Assembly: GCF_004798665.1 (NCBI RefSeq)
Contig: NZ_CP039292.1
Location: 3,224,001 to 3,288,000, forward strand
Direction: 5' to 3'
Source of the DNA: Actinomyces procaprae
Lineage (GTDB): Bacteria > Actinomycetota > Actinomycetes > Actinomycetales > Actinomycetaceae
Length of the DNA: 64,000 bases
The stretch's first letter is position 1; each line of letters opens with the position of its first letter. The translations under genes were made by a program, and so were the position numbers. The notes under the pieces were generated by a model. The model made no database searches and was not told where the DNA came from. It was given only the letters and a program-made list of their open reading frames with translations. Of the stretch, positions 52,947 through 62,214 are shown in pieces.

Positions 52947-54934
52947 CGGTTCTGACCTTAGAGAATGCCAGTCGCACTTATGAGGCTGTTGTACCGGTCC
53001 ATGCTCTGAAGTCGGTCAGCATCACGATCAACCAGGGCGACTTCGTGGCAATTGAGGGGCCGTCCGGAGCCGGGAAGTCGACGTTACTCAATATTCTGGC
53101 TCTTCTTGATAAGCCGACGCACGGTTCGTACCGGATCGACGACGTCGACGTTGTTGGCTTGAGTGACACCCGGGCTGCCGATCTGCGAGGTAGCATCTTC
53201 GGATTTGTCTTCCAGTCTTTCCATTTGCTTCCACTGCGTACAGCGGTTGAGAATGTTATGCTTGGCATGGCCTACCAAGGCGGGGACCCTGAGTCAGCCA
53301 GAATGCGAGCGTATGAGGCGCTGGCTTTCGTGGGCCTGAGCGAGCGGGCTGATATTCCTGCCGAACGTTTATCAGGTGGCGAACGTCAACGTATCGCTAT
53401 TGCAAGAGCTATTTGCGGTGGCGCGCCAGTTGTTGTGGCCGATGAGCCCACTGGGAATCTGGATAGTCGTTCGTCTCAGCTCATTATGGACATGCTGGCC
53501 GACCTCAACGACCGTGGGACGACGATCATCGTAGTCACACATGATCCGGCGGTCGCCGCGAAAGCATCCCGACGTCTTCGCGTGGTCGATGGTGTGGTCA
53601 CACAACAGTCCGATGCTTCCGCTAATGATACGGCGGACGGCCCGGCTGCACAGTGCGGTCAAACCACCGAGCCAGGGGCCGCGCTCTTCCAGGGCACGGC
53701 CGCGTCACCTAGTCGGCATCGTCGGAGATCGCCATTCAGATGCACTCGTGGCGGCACTCCGACAACGGCGTCGCGCGTTCATCCTCGAATGCTGTGGCAT
53801 GACGTTTCCCAAGCCCTGGTCAGCGACCCTGGCCGCTCTTCACGGCTGATCGGGGTAGTAGTTATCGCCGTTACGCTGTTCCTCACCGTCATTAGTCTGG
53901 CATACACGGCCAGTTACCAGGTCTCGGATGTTTTTGACGCGCAACGCAATAGGCGCGTAGCCGTTGCGTTGACGGATCCGACGGACACCGGATACATTCC
54001 CCAAGTCGTCGCTCAACCCGATCCTGAGGCTGTTGACCGGATCGCCTCTATCAACGGGTTGCAAGAAGCCATGCTCGTCTCGCGGCACGACAATCACCCC
54101 GCCACTTCTGACCCCTCCTTACGCGTCGTTGATCTTCCCGTCTACGGACTGACCCCGATCACGCCGCTGAAGGATTTGTTGACCACGCGGGGCGAAACCT
54201 TGCCCTTAGACCATGATCAAGTCCTCATCGGTGAGGCCGCTGCTTCCGCTTGCGGCCTGGGCCCCTTGGACGCTTCCCCGACGCTCTGGGTTCGGGGTAA
54301 GCCCTACGAGGTAGTCGGCATCATCACAGATGCCGGTATCCGCTCGGAGTTGCTCGGCGGTGTTGTAATGAGCCAGGAAGAAGCCAGCGCCGTTGCCCCA
54401 GCCGCAGAAAACGTCCTCGAAATCCGTACAGCGCCGGGCGCAGCCTCCGCAATCGCAAACGTGGCCGCGTTGGCATGGGTGCCCACACACGTGGAGACCG
54501 CCATCACGGACTCGCCACCCGACCCCACGCAGATGCGCGAAGAGCTGGAGACCAGCGTGCGCACCGCACTGCAGACCCTCACGGTCGTGTCCGCTCTGTC
54601 AGGTCTGGCGATCCTATCCAACGCAATGAACAACTCCGTTCAAACCCGCACCGGTGAACTCGCCCTACGTCGGGCTATGGGAGCCAAGAGGAACCACCTG
54701 CGCACCCTCATATCAGCTGAATCCCTTCTCATCGGGCTTATCGGGGGAGCATGCGGATCCATACTCTCACTCCTCGTGGTCCTGGCAATCACAATCTTCC
54801 AACACTGGCGCCCAGTAATCGACCCGCTCAGTTTCCCCCTCGGTATCGTCGCAGGTATCCTCACCGGCCTAGCCGCAGCTGTGATCGCCTCGCGTAAAGC
54901 AGGACGCATCCACCCCGCCCAAGCCCTGCGCTAG
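52943..54934 (+). CDS. MacB-like ABC transporter (ATPase fused to FtsX-type permease)
   Basis: A 663-residue protein. Residues 1-220: Walker A GPSGAGKSTLLN, signature LSGGERQRIAIARAI, Walker B VVVADEPTGNLD and switch VVTHDP. A linker (~220-285) of Arg/Pro-rich sequence leads to the permease: first helix ~297-320, a large external domain, then three C-terminal helices (VVSALSGLAILSNAM, LIGLIGGACGSILSLLVVLAI, GIVAGILTGLAAAV). It overlaps the adaptor gene by four bases. The whole cassette is lower in GC and richer in A/T third positions than the flanks, indicating recent transfer. Likely function: export or defence against secreted peptides. Confidence 0.9.
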   Translation: MTVLTLENASRTYEAVVPVHALKSVSITINQGDFVAIEGPSGAGKSTLLNILALLDKPTHGSYRIDDVDVVGLSDTRAADLRGSIFGFVFQSFHLLPLRTAVENVMLGMAYQGGDPESARMRAYEALAFVGLSERADIPAERLSGGERQRIAIARAICGGAPVVVADEPTGNLDSRSSQLIMDMLADLNDRGTTIIVVTHDPAVAAKASRRLRVVDGVVTQQSDASANDTADGPAAQCGQTTEPGAALFQGTAASPSRHRRRSPFRCTRGGTPTTASRVHPRMLWHDVSQALVSDPGRSSRLIGVVVIAVTLFLTVISLAYTASYQVSDVFDAQRNRRVAVALTDPTDTGYIPQVVAQPDPEAVDRIASINGLQEAMLVSRHDNHPATSDPSLRVVDLPVYGLTPITPLKDLLTTRGETLPLDHDQVLIGEAAASACGLGPLDASPTLWVRGKPYEVVGIITDAGIRSELLGGVVMSQEEASAVAPAAENVLEIRTAPGAASAIANVAALAWVPTHVETAITDSPPDPTQMREELETSVRTALQTLTVVSALSGLAILSNAMNNSVQTRTGELALRRAMGAKRNHLRTLISAESLLIGLIGGACGSILSLLVVLAITIFQHWRPVIDPLSFPLGIVAGILTGLAAAVIASRKAGRIHPAQALR

Positions 54935-55022
54935 GTGTCCATGAGAAAATGTCTGTAACAGGAATACCGGTGTTTTCTAACACGTGTTTGTTACGTGGGT
55001 CTTGATATGGACTGCGGCAGCC

Positions 55023-55817
55023 CTACCACAGCTCGGCTGCGGAGCGCAGCACCAGCCAGGTCGCGCCGGCATCGACCAGCGCCCAGGTCAACCACCAGAA
55101 TCCGGCAGGCAGCGGCGTGAGCCGCGCCAGCGTGCGGTGGTCGGCACCGCCGTCGCGCGAGCGGGCGACGGCGCCGAGCGACTCCCACGCCCCGGCGAGC
55201 AGCAGAAGTCCGACACCCACCACCAGGCCTGCGCGCAGCGGCACCGCGGCGGCGTCGCCCCACCACCACAGGGCCGCCACCGCCGCGCCGCACAGCGTCA
55301 CCAGTCCCGCGGTACGCACCGACCGGCTCATCACCAGCAGCACTGCCAGCACCACCAGCGCCACCGCCAGCACCGTGCCCGCCCAGCCCGCCAGGGCCGC
55401 GAGCACTGCGCCCGCCCCAACGAGGGCTGGCATCGGGTACCCGGCCCAGGCGGTGACGCAGCGGCCGGGCCCGCGGCTGCGGCCGGAGGTGACTGCCCGC
55501 CCCGACAGGTCGCCCTCCACGACGAAGCCGTGGAAGCGCCGCCCCACCAGCATGCCGACGGCGGCGTGTCCGGCCTCATGTACGAGTGTGGTCAGCGCCC
55601 GTGCCCAGCGGCGCAACCACGGCAGCGCCCACGCCAGGAACACCACGACCCCCGCGGGCCACAGCAGCCGCGGGTCGGGCGGGGCCGTAGCGGCGAGGCG
55701 GGCGAGAGCGCCGTCCCAGAAGCCGACCGCGTCGGTGACCGCAGCGGCATCGGCGGCGCCCAGGGACATCCCCGCCGCGCCGAGGGCTACCACGTTGATT
55801 GCGGCCGTGCTGATCAT
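55023..55817 (-). CDS. M50-family membrane metalloprotease-like protein
   Basis: A 264-residue protein with about six helices. The zinc-site motif HEAGH (VHEAGHAAVGMLVGRRFHG) lies in the third helix, as in M50B site-2-protease-like proteins. A second metal ligand (NPxDG-like) is not obvious. The ATG at 55817 is used; the ribosome site is weak. It is convergent with the ABC cassette and divergent from the NUDIX gene. Substrate unknown. Confidence 0.8.
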   Translation of the reverse strand: MISTAAINVVALGAAGMSLGAADAAAVTDAVGFWDGALARLAATAPPDPRLLWPAGVVVFLAWALPWLRRWARALTTLVHEAGHAAVGMLVGRRFHGFVVEGDLSGRAVTSGRSRGPGRCVTAWAGYPMPALVGAGAVLAALAGWAGTVLAVALVVLAVLLVMSRSVRTAGLVTLCGAAVAALWWWGDAAAVPLRAGLVVGVGLLLLAGAWESLGAVARSRDGGADHRTLARLTPLPAGFWWLTWALVDAGATWLVLRSAAELW

Positions 55818-56102
55818 GATCACCGGCCGCAGTCTGCCAGGCGTTCCTGTGCGGGTGTTGTCCAAGCACAGCCTGGACCGGTGTTGGACCGGTGCTCCCG
55901 CCCTGAATCGGGCGAATACTGTCACAGAATGCACCACGTTAAGACGGGACCGCTCCCTAGTAACATCGCCGGGCCGCATGACTACGCGGATTTGAAGATG
56001 GTCTAACCGCCGGGCGGGTTGAAATTGGTGCATTTCGTGACAACTGTGCGCACCCGCACGCGGTCCCGGCCGGTCTCGGCGCGCGTGGCCTAGGGTCGGT
56101 CC

Positions 56103-56711
56103 ATGCTCGAAACGCGTCGCGCCCGCCCCAGCCGCCTGGTGGTGGCCGCCGCCATTCTGGACCGTCTGCCGGACACGGTTGCGCCGTCGGCGCTGCTGTG
56201 CGCTGCCCGCTCCTATCCGGCCGAGCATGCTGGCCAGTATGAGTTCCCCGGCGGGAAGGTCGAGACGGGAGAGACGCCGAAGGCTGCCCTAATGCGGGAA
56301 CTCGCAGAGGAGCTCAGCTTGGAGGTGCGACTGGGCGCCGAGGTGTCCCCCTCCCCGGATCTGGCGGTGCTGCCGCCGGCCGCCGGGCCGAACTCCGAAA
56401 CGACCACCTCCGCCTTCCCCGGTGACGACCGTCCGGCCTGGCCTGCGATGCATGGATACCGCATGCGCGTTTGGCTGGCGGAGCCTGCGGGGGCCGCCAA
56501 ACTCGGCGGCGCCCACGCGACGCTGAACTGGGTCCCGCTGGAAGACGTCGCCGCCCTGCCCTGGCTGCCCGCCGACCGTCCGATCTTGGAGGCGATCAAC
56601 CGCATGCTCATGCGTCCCCAGGTGCAGCGAAGCGCTCGGGGATCCAGCTTCCCGCGCACCGCGGAGCTTCGACGGCACTCGACCGTCACAACTACCGACC
56701 TCGGCACGTAA
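56103..56711 (+). CDS. NUDIX hydrolase (MutT-like)
   Basis: A 202-residue protein. The NUDIX box is GGKVETGETPKAALMRELAEEL (shown here in part): G, E, R-E and E-E positions are right for catalysis of nucleoside diphosphate-X bonds. The upstream ARSYPAEHAGQYEFPGG and the C-terminal LPADRPILEAI resemble 8-oxo-dGTP hydrolases. Its last seven codons and the stop are read from repeat array E, so the array supplies its 3' end. Confidence 0.88.
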   Translation: MLETRRARPSRLVVAAAILDRLPDTVAPSALLCAARSYPAEHAGQYEFPGGKVETGETPKAALMRELAEELSLEVRLGAEVSPSPDLAVLPPAAGPNSETTTSAFPGDDRPAWPAMHGYRMRVWLAEPAGAAKLGGAHATLNWVPLEDVAALPWLPADRPILEAINRMLMRPQVQRSARGSSFPRTAELRRHSTVTTTDLGT

Positions 56712-56816
56712 GATCTACCGACCTCGGCACGTAAGATCTACCGACCTCGGCACGTAAGATCTACCGACCTCGGCACGTAAGATCTACCGACCTCGGCACG
56801 TAAGATCTACCGACCT
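56694..56816. repeat. tandem array E, six units of 23 bp
   Basis: Units start at 56694, 56717, 56740, 56763, 56786 and 56809, reading ACCGACCTCGGCACGTAAG plus ATCT. The core is the same as in arrays A and D. The first unit overlaps the NUDIX gene end; the array ends about 70 bases before the TetR gene start. Confidence 0.95.
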
Positions 56817-56886
56817 CGGTGGTGGGGAGTGGTCCGGTTACTGACACTTCTCGCCGGTCCGTCACCTTAAGGGTTAGGGTGTCCTC

Positions 56887-57558
56887 ATGCCGAAGATCAT
56901 GGGTAACTCACTCGCCGAGCACCGCGAGCGCACCCGCCGCGCACTGTTCGACGCCCTGTCCGACCTGCTCGCCCAGCGGCCCTTCGACAAGATCACCCTG
57001 TCCGACGTGGCCGCCCGCGCAGGCGTGGGCCGCACCGCCGTCTACAACCACTTCACGGACAAGGAGGACCTGCTCCTCGCCTTCATGGAGCATGAGACGG
57101 GCCGCTACGCCAAGGAGCTCGCCCGCACCCTCACCGACGTAGCCGACCCCATCGACCGTCTGCGCATCTACGTGCGGCAGCAGGCGCTCGTCAAGCGCCA
57201 CTACCACTTCCCCGCCAGCGGCCCGCTGGCCAACTCGGTCTCACGGGACACGGCCGGCCGCCTGCACGCCCACGCCGGGCACATGGCGCGGATGCTCACC
57301 GGCATCCTCACCGACGCCATGGACGCCGGCGCCATCCCCAGGCAGGACCCGGCGCTGCTGATTCCGCTGATCCACGCCTGCGTGCTGGGCGGGCGCCCCA
57401 CCCCCACCGAGCCGCGCGCCCGCGCCGCCTACCTCGGCGCCCTGGACTTGTTCGTGCTGCGCGCCGTGGGCGCGCCGACGCCGGAGCACGCCGTACCCGC
57501 CGTCCCGCCGACGCACGCCACCGAGTCGGCACCGCATTCGGTTCGCGCCGCCGGCTGA
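56887..57558 (+). CDS. TetR-family transcriptional regulator
   Basis: A 223-residue protein. N-terminal helix-turn-helix: ALFDALSDLLAQRPFDKITLSDVAARAGVGRTAVYNHFTDKEDLLLAF, the standard TetR layout (quoted only in segments elsewhere). The C-terminal half is a helical ligand and dimer domain with a variable tail of low complexity. ATG at 56887; a TAGGGT box (56875-56880) six bases before it suggests leaderless transcription. Its target cannot be read from the sequence. Confidence 0.9.
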   Translation: MPKIMGNSLAEHRERTRRALFDALSDLLAQRPFDKITLSDVAARAGVGRTAVYNHFTDKEDLLLAFMEHETGRYAKELARTLTDVADPIDRLRIYVRQQALVKRHYHFPASGPLANSVSRDTAGRLHAHAGHMARMLTGILTDAMDAGAIPRQDPALLIPLIHACVLGGRPTPTEPRARAAYLGALDLFVLRAVGAPTPEHAVPAVPPTHATESAPHSVRAAG

Positions 57559-57597
57559 GCAGCGCCGCCGCCCAGTGCGCCGCGGAGGCCCTACGCC

Positions 57598-58563
57598 CTA
57601 CCAGCGCCGCCCGTCACCGCCGGAGATGCCGGAGGAGGAGGTGGAGTTGGCGTCCCCATTGCGTTCCTCCAGCTGGCGGCGCTTGGAGTCGCCGGGGGTC
57701 GGAGTGGGCGACGGGCTCGGTGACGGCGTCGCCTGCTGACTGGGCCGTCCGCTGCCGGTCGGCTGTGGGGTCGGAGTGCCCGTAGCGCCGTCCGACGGCG
57801 TCGGCTCGGCGTTCGGGGACGAGGTGGCCGTGGCACTGGGATCGGACTGGGCACTGGGGTCGGGCTCGTCGGAGGTCTGTGGCGGAGGCGGCACCTCGCA
57901 CTGGCCGGCCGCCTGCACGGCCGCGTCCAGCTCCGCCTCGGCGGCGGCCGTGTTCCCCGCCTCCTCGGCCGCGGCCGCAAGGGCGACGTGCGTGTTGTAC
58001 AGGTTGACGCGCACCAGGCACTCGGGCGCCTGGGGGTCCAGCACCGTCGTGGTGTTCCCCTGCGCGTCGCGCACCTGGACGGTGCCGGCGGCGGGAGCGG
58101 TCCTGAGCGCCTCCTCCAGCTCGCTCACGGCGAGGACGAGGCGGTCGTCGAGCAGCTGGGCGGTGCCCAGGTTGTAGTGGACGCGCCACTGCTCCAGCCA
58201 CGGGTTGAGCCGTGCGGCCGTGCGATAGCGGTCCACGGCGGTGGCGTAGTTCCCGGCCACGACCGCATGGTTGGCGGCGAAGGTCAGCCCGGAGACCGCC
58301 AGCACCCACACCGCCATGACGCCGACGACGGCGGCGGGGATCCCCTGCCAGGTCAGTAGCCTGCGACGGCGGGCCAGCCGGGCGCGCCGGTGGTGCGGGG
58401 ACTCCGCCTCCTGCGCCGCAGAGTCGGTGACGCCCACGCGCGCGGCGTACTCCTGGGCCGCGGCATCGCTGCGGGCCCCTGGGCGGAAGGCGTCGTCCTC
58501 AGCGGGCAGCCCCGTGGGGGCGGCCTGCGGCCCGTCGGTGCCGGTCGGGTCGGTGTGGCTCAT
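57598..58563 (-). CDS. TPR-like membrane protein, last gene of the MoxR/VWA operon
   Basis: A 321-residue protein with a cytoplasmic acidic/Ala-rich N-terminus, one helix (QGIPAAVVGVMAVWVLAVSGLTFAA-type) and an extracytoplasmic part containing one or two TPR-like units (VHYNLGTAQLLDDRLVLAVSELEEAL, YNTHVALAAAAEEAGNTAAAEAEL), followed by a long Ser/Thr/Pro-rich tail. The ATG overlaps the VWA gene stop by four bases. TPR plus VWA proteins are the usual Bat partners. Confidence 0.8.
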   Translation of the reverse strand: MSHTDPTGTDGPQAAPTGLPAEDDAFRPGARSDAAAQEYAARVGVTDSAAQEAESPHHRRARLARRRRLLTWQGIPAAVVGVMAVWVLAVSGLTFAANHAVVAGNYATAVDRYRTAARLNPWLEQWRVHYNLGTAQLLDDRLVLAVSELEEALRTAPAAGTVQVRDAQGNTTTVLDPQAPECLVRVNLYNTHVALAAAAEEAGNTAAAEAELDAAVQAAGQCEVPPPPQTSDEPDPSAQSDPSATATSSPNAEPTPSDGATGTPTPQPTGSGRPSQQATPSPSPSPTPTPGDSKRRQLEERNGDANSTSSSGISGGDGRRW

Positions 58564-59642
58564 CGGGGTCCTCCTGCCTGGGCTCCCGCCCCGTCGACGG
58601 CGGGGCGCGTCAGCTCCCGCACGGCGCGGTCGGCGCGGATCAGTGCGACGCCCTCCCAGGTCACCAGCGCGGCGGCGAGCAGGCCGAGCGGCCACACCAT
58701 GTAACGGGTGTAGCGCTTGTGCTCCCGCCCGTCGGACAGCACCTGTTCGACGTCCTGGTCGGTGAAGGCGGTAGCGGGCTCGTCGTCGGTGCCGGTGCGC
58801 TGGAGGTAGGTGACGCCCAGGGCTTCGGCGACCGCCTGCAGCTCGGCGGTGTCGGGCACGGAAACCGCCGGCTCACCGGTGTCCGGATCGGTGATGTAGT
58901 CGGCGTCCGGGTCGGCGGAGCCGTTGAAGGCACGCATGCTCCCACCGGCCTCGGTGCCGTAGCCGAGCACCGCGCCACCGTCCACGACCCCCGCCAGCTG
59001 CTGCCAGCCGATCCCCGCGGCCGCCGCCGCGTCGGCGCCGGCGCCGTCATCCGTGGCCTCGCCGTCGGAGAGGATGTAGACGAGTCGGGCGTTCTCGGAG
59101 GAGGCCTCGGCGGCGCCGGCCAGAACCTGCGCCAGCAGCGGCAGGGCGCGCTCCAGGGAGGAGCCCTTGGAGCGGTCGGTGACCTCCTGCTGCAGGGAGC
59201 CGATCCAGGAGGAGACGGCGTCGACGTCGCTGGTCAGGGGCAGTTCCCGGGCGGCCGTGGAGTCCAGGGCGATGATGCTGAAGCGGGCGTCGGGGTAGGC
59301 GTCGCGGATGGCGGCGAGGTCGGCGCGCACCCCGTCCAGGCGGGTGCCGCCGCCGGCGTCGGGGCCGCCCGCCCAGTCCTCGGCCGCCATGGAGCCGGTG
59401 CGGTCCACCACCAGGTAGACCTCCACGTTGGAGACGGACACCGCCTCGGTGACCGGCAGGCTGGGTCCGGCCATGACTGCCAGGACGACGCCGCCCAGCG
59501 CGGCTCGCCGCCACCAGGTGGCGCGGGCGCCCGGGTCGGCGTCGCGGCGCAGCAGCCAGCGCCCGGACACCGCCAGGGCCACGGCGACGACGAGGGCGGC
59601 CACCAGCGTGAGCGGCCAGCCGAACAGGGGCACCAGTCTCAT
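58560..59642 (-). CDS. VWA-domain membrane protein (BatA/B-like)
   Basis: A 360-residue protein starting at MRLVPLFGWP, overlapping the upstream VWA gene by four bases. N-terminal helices, then a von Willebrand A domain with the metal-site motif VDRTGSMAAEDW and a TDVD-like second acidic segment, and a C-terminal membrane helix. It should act with MoxR and DUF58 proteins in a surface or stress-tolerance complex. Confidence 0.9.
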   Translation of the reverse strand: MRLVPLFGWPLTLVAALVVAVALAVSGRWLLRRDADPGARATWWRRAALGGVVLAVMAGPSLPVTEAVSVSNVEVYLVVDRTGSMAAEDWAGGPDAGGGTRLDGVRADLAAIRDAYPDARFSIIALDSTAARELPLTSDVDAVSSWIGSLQQEVTDRSKGSSLERALPLLAQVLAGAAEASSENARLVYILSDGEATDDGAGADAAAAAGIGWQQLAGVVDGGAVLGYGTEAGGSMRAFNGSADPDADYITDPDTGEPAVSVPDTAELQAVAEALGVTYLQRTGTDDEPATAFTDQDVEQVLSDGREHKRYTRYMVWPLGLLAAALVTWEGVALIRADRAVRELTRPAVDGAGAQAGGPR

Positions 59643-60691
59643 GCGCGCCTCCATGCAGCCGCGGCCAGGAAGGCCAGTACGGAAAGCGTCAGCAGCGCGG
59701 CCGGCGCCTCGGGCACATCGGTGAGCCGCACCTGTGTATTGGCGTCGAGCTCGTCGATCTGGTCGGCCTCCAGCTCCTGCACGATCTGCCCGGCGGTGTC
59801 GGCGTCATCAACCTCGTAGAAGCGCCCGTCGTGGTCGGTGGTGATCTTGCGCAGGTCCGCACGGGCCTCGTCCACGTCCTTGCCGGACACGTCCGGATCG
59901 GCCAGCTCCGGGTCGGCGCCGAACAGGGAGAACAGCCTGATGGAGCCCTCCTGGGCGAGGTCGGCGGCCTGGGACACCGAGTAGATCTGCTCGTGGAAGG
60001 GGTCGAGGATCTGGTTGTCGGTGGCCAGGATGATGGAGCGGGAGCGGTCGGCGACCTGGTTGTCGAAGGCGAGGGTGCAGGAGGCGAGCCCGTCACCGGC
60101 CAGGGACGATCCGGAGACGTCCTCGGACAGGGTGCCGGGGAAGGTCTGGTAGTAGCGCTCCAGGGCGGGGTTGCCGCGGTAGGGCAGGAAGTCCAGCACG
60201 TCGGCGATCTCTTTGAACTGGTCCTGCAGCAGTTCGTAGTCGTCGGTGAGCGGCACGATGGTCTGCGCCGTGGAGTTCCAGGCGACCAGGGCCACGCGCT
60301 CACCCTCGAAGGTGTCCAGCAGCTTGGCGAAGGTGTCCAGGATCTTGGAGTCGGTGGTCACCATGGAGGTGGAGATGTCCAGGCACAGCACGATGTCGCG
60401 GCTGGCCAGGGACTCGTTGCGCACGGTGCGCTCGATGGGCCTTCCCGCCATGGCCGCGGAGGCCCCCAGGGCGATGACGAGGCCGGTCCCCAGGAGGGCG
60501 TACAGCATGCGGCGGCGGGCCACGCGCTCACGCACGCTCGGGCTGGTCAGCAGGGCGGCGGAATTGGCCACGCGCCGTGGTGCGGCGGCGCGAGCACGGC
60601 GGCCCGGGCCGCCCAGGGCACCGGTGCCCGCCAGGACGACGACGGCCAGGGCGGCCAGGGCCACGAGCCAGACGAGCCAGGGCATCACCAT
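59639..60691 (-). CDS. VWA-domain membrane protein (BatA-like)
   Basis: A 350-residue protein with one or two N-terminal helices (PWLVWLVALAALAVVVLAG and a second near residue 65), a VWA domain with metal-ion motif CLDISTSMVTTDS, and a C-terminal helix (LLTLSVLAFLAAAAW). The ATG at 60691 has GGGAGG ten bases upstream and overlaps the preceding gene's stop. Typical BatA member of the Bat operon. Confidence 0.9.
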   Translation of the reverse strand: MVMPWLVWLVALAALAVVVLAGTGALGGPGRRARAAAPRRVANSAALLTSPSVRERVARRRMLYALLGTGLVIALGASAAMAGRPIERTVRNESLASRDIVLCLDISTSMVTTDSKILDTFAKLLDTFEGERVALVAWNSTAQTIVPLTDDYELLQDQFKEIADVLDFLPYRGNPALERYYQTFPGTLSEDVSGSSLAGDGLASCTLAFDNQVADRSRSIILATDNQILDPFHEQIYSVSQAADLAQEGSIRLFSLFGADPELADPDVSGKDVDEARADLRKITTDHDGRFYEVDDADTAGQIVQELEADQIDELDANTQVRLTDVPEAPAALLTLSVLAFLAAAAWRRA

Positions 60692-61200
60692 CGGGTGACC
60701 ACCTCCCGCGCCTGCGCGATCGCGTCGTCGGCGGCCGCGTCCGGGTCCCGGTCGAAGGATGGCTGCTCCCACACGGCCAGCAGCTCGCCGACGTGCCCGA
60801 GGGGGTTGGTGTCCAGCGGGCGGCGGCCGGCACGCACCCGCCGCAGCCGCTCCATGACGGAGTCGGGCCCGGCGGTGTCTGCCATGTCGAGGATCTCCAT
60901 GACGCTGGCGGAGACGATGTCCTCACCGCTGCGCGCGGTGGCGAAGCCGCGCAGCGCACCGGCCAGCTCCAGGTGCAGGCCGCGCAGGTCCAGTTCGTGG
61001 CGCCGGTAGCGGGCGGCCGCGTCATCGACCCGGCTCACCCACTGGCCGCGCTCGGAGGCGGCCATGGGGATGTCGCCGACGGCGCGGGCGGTGTCGCGGC
61101 GGGTGACCAGGAAGGCGCGCAGGATGAATGCGGCGGCCGCGATGAGCGCGACCACACCGAGGATCGTCATCCACAGGGGCATCAGCACGGGCGGGTTCAC
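60685..61200 (-). CDS. membrane protein of the MoxR/VWA operon
   Basis: A 171-residue protein with GTG start at 61200, one helix near its start (MTILGVVALIAAAAFILRAFLV) and a helical cytosolic part (VDDAAARYRRHELDLRGLHLELAG, then LGHVGELLAVWEQPSFD). It has no named family, but a protein of this position and size is usual between DUF58 and VWA genes in actinobacterial Bat-like operons (DUF4381-like). Confidence 0.75.
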   Translation of the reverse strand: MNPPVLMPLWMTILGVVALIAAAAFILRAFLVTRRDTARAVGDIPMAASERGQWVSRVDDAAARYRRHELDLRGLHLELAGALRGFATARSGEDIVSASVMEILDMADTAGPDSVMERLRRVRAGRRPLDTNPLGHVGELLAVWEQPSFDRDPDAAADDAIAQAREVVTRW

Positions 61201-61207
61201 GGTCAAT

Positions 61208-62200
61208 TCAGCGCCTCCCTCTGCCGCGCCCGGAGGCCAGGCGCTGGCGTGCCAGCAGGGCGGCGATGGAGTCCACCATGGTCGCGTCGGAGCTGATGAC
61301 CGCGTGCTCGATGCGGCGGGCGTCCAGCAGGGCGGTGACGGCGGCACGGCGGGCGTCGTCGGCGGAGGCCAGCTGGGCGGCCAGGGTGGCGTCCTCGCGC
61401 AGGAAGGCGGGGATGTCACCGACGAGCTCGACGTCGCGGGTGGGGCCGCGGCCCGGAGCGAGGGGGGTGTCGTCGGCGATCTGAATGGCGATGAGCTCGT
61501 GCTGGGCGGACAGGCGGCGCAGCCGGTCGACGACGGCGGGGTCGGCGGCGGCGTCCGGGTGGGAGGTGTCGGTGATCAGCACCACCAGGCTGCGGCGGCG
61601 GTGCCAGGTGCCGACCCGCTCCAGCAGGGTGGACAGGGCGGGGCCGGGGGCGGCGGGGGCGAGTCGGTCACCACTGGTGAGGGCGTCGAACTGGCGCTCG
61701 AGCAGGGACAGGATCATCTCGGCGTGCTCACTGCCGGACCGGGGCGGCCGGGAGACCATCCGGGCGGCGTCGGCGGCGACCAGGGCGACCGTGTCACCGC
61801 GCAGGCGCGCCAGGTAGGCGAACACCTCGGCGACGGCGAGGGCGAGGTCGCGCTTGTCCTCCCCGCTGGGCGCCTGCGCGGCCATGGTGCGGCCGGTGTC
61901 CACGGCGAGCACCAGCGGCAGGTTGGACTCGCGCTGGTAGCGCTTGATGACCGGCTGGCCGAGGCGGGCGGAGGACTTCCAGTCGATATCGGTGACGTCG
62001 TCGCCGGGCCGGTAGACGGACAGGTCGTCGAAGTCCTGCCCGTGGCCCACGAACACGGAGCGGTGCCGGCCGTCCAGCAGGCTGGTGGAGCGCCGCAGGG
62101 TGGGCAGTGACAGGCGGCCGCGCACACGCGCCACCCGGGCGCCGGACCGCCGGCGGGCGGGGTTCGGCTCCTGCGTGGAGGCGGGGTCGGTGCGGTTCAT
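61208..62200 (-). CDS. DUF58 protein of the MoxR operon
   Basis: A 330-residue protein with the DUF58 signature FDDLSVYRPGDDVTDIDWKSSARLG and a VWA-like core beginning LVLAVDTGRTM. The ATG at 62200 or a GTG at 62206 may start it. It follows the MoxR gene by 14 bases. Proteins of this family act with MoxR ATPases in folding or activation of metal-dependent complexes. Confidence 0.9.
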   Translation of the reverse strand: MNRTDPASTQEPNPARRRSGARVARVRGRLSLPTLRRSTSLLDGRHRSVFVGHGQDFDDLSVYRPGDDVTDIDWKSSARLGQPVIKRYQRESNLPLVLAVDTGRTMAAQAPSGEDKRDLALAVAEVFAYLARLRGDTVALVAADAARMVSRPPRSGSEHAEMILSLLERQFDALTSGDRLAPAAPGPALSTLLERVGTWHRRRSLVVLITDTSHPDAAADPAVVDRLRRLSAQHELIAIQIADDTPLAPGRGPTRDVELVGDIPAFLREDATLAAQLASADDARRAAVTALLDARRIEHAVISSDATMVDSIAALLARQRLASGRGRGRR

Positions 62201-62214
62201 GGTCACGGCGCCGC

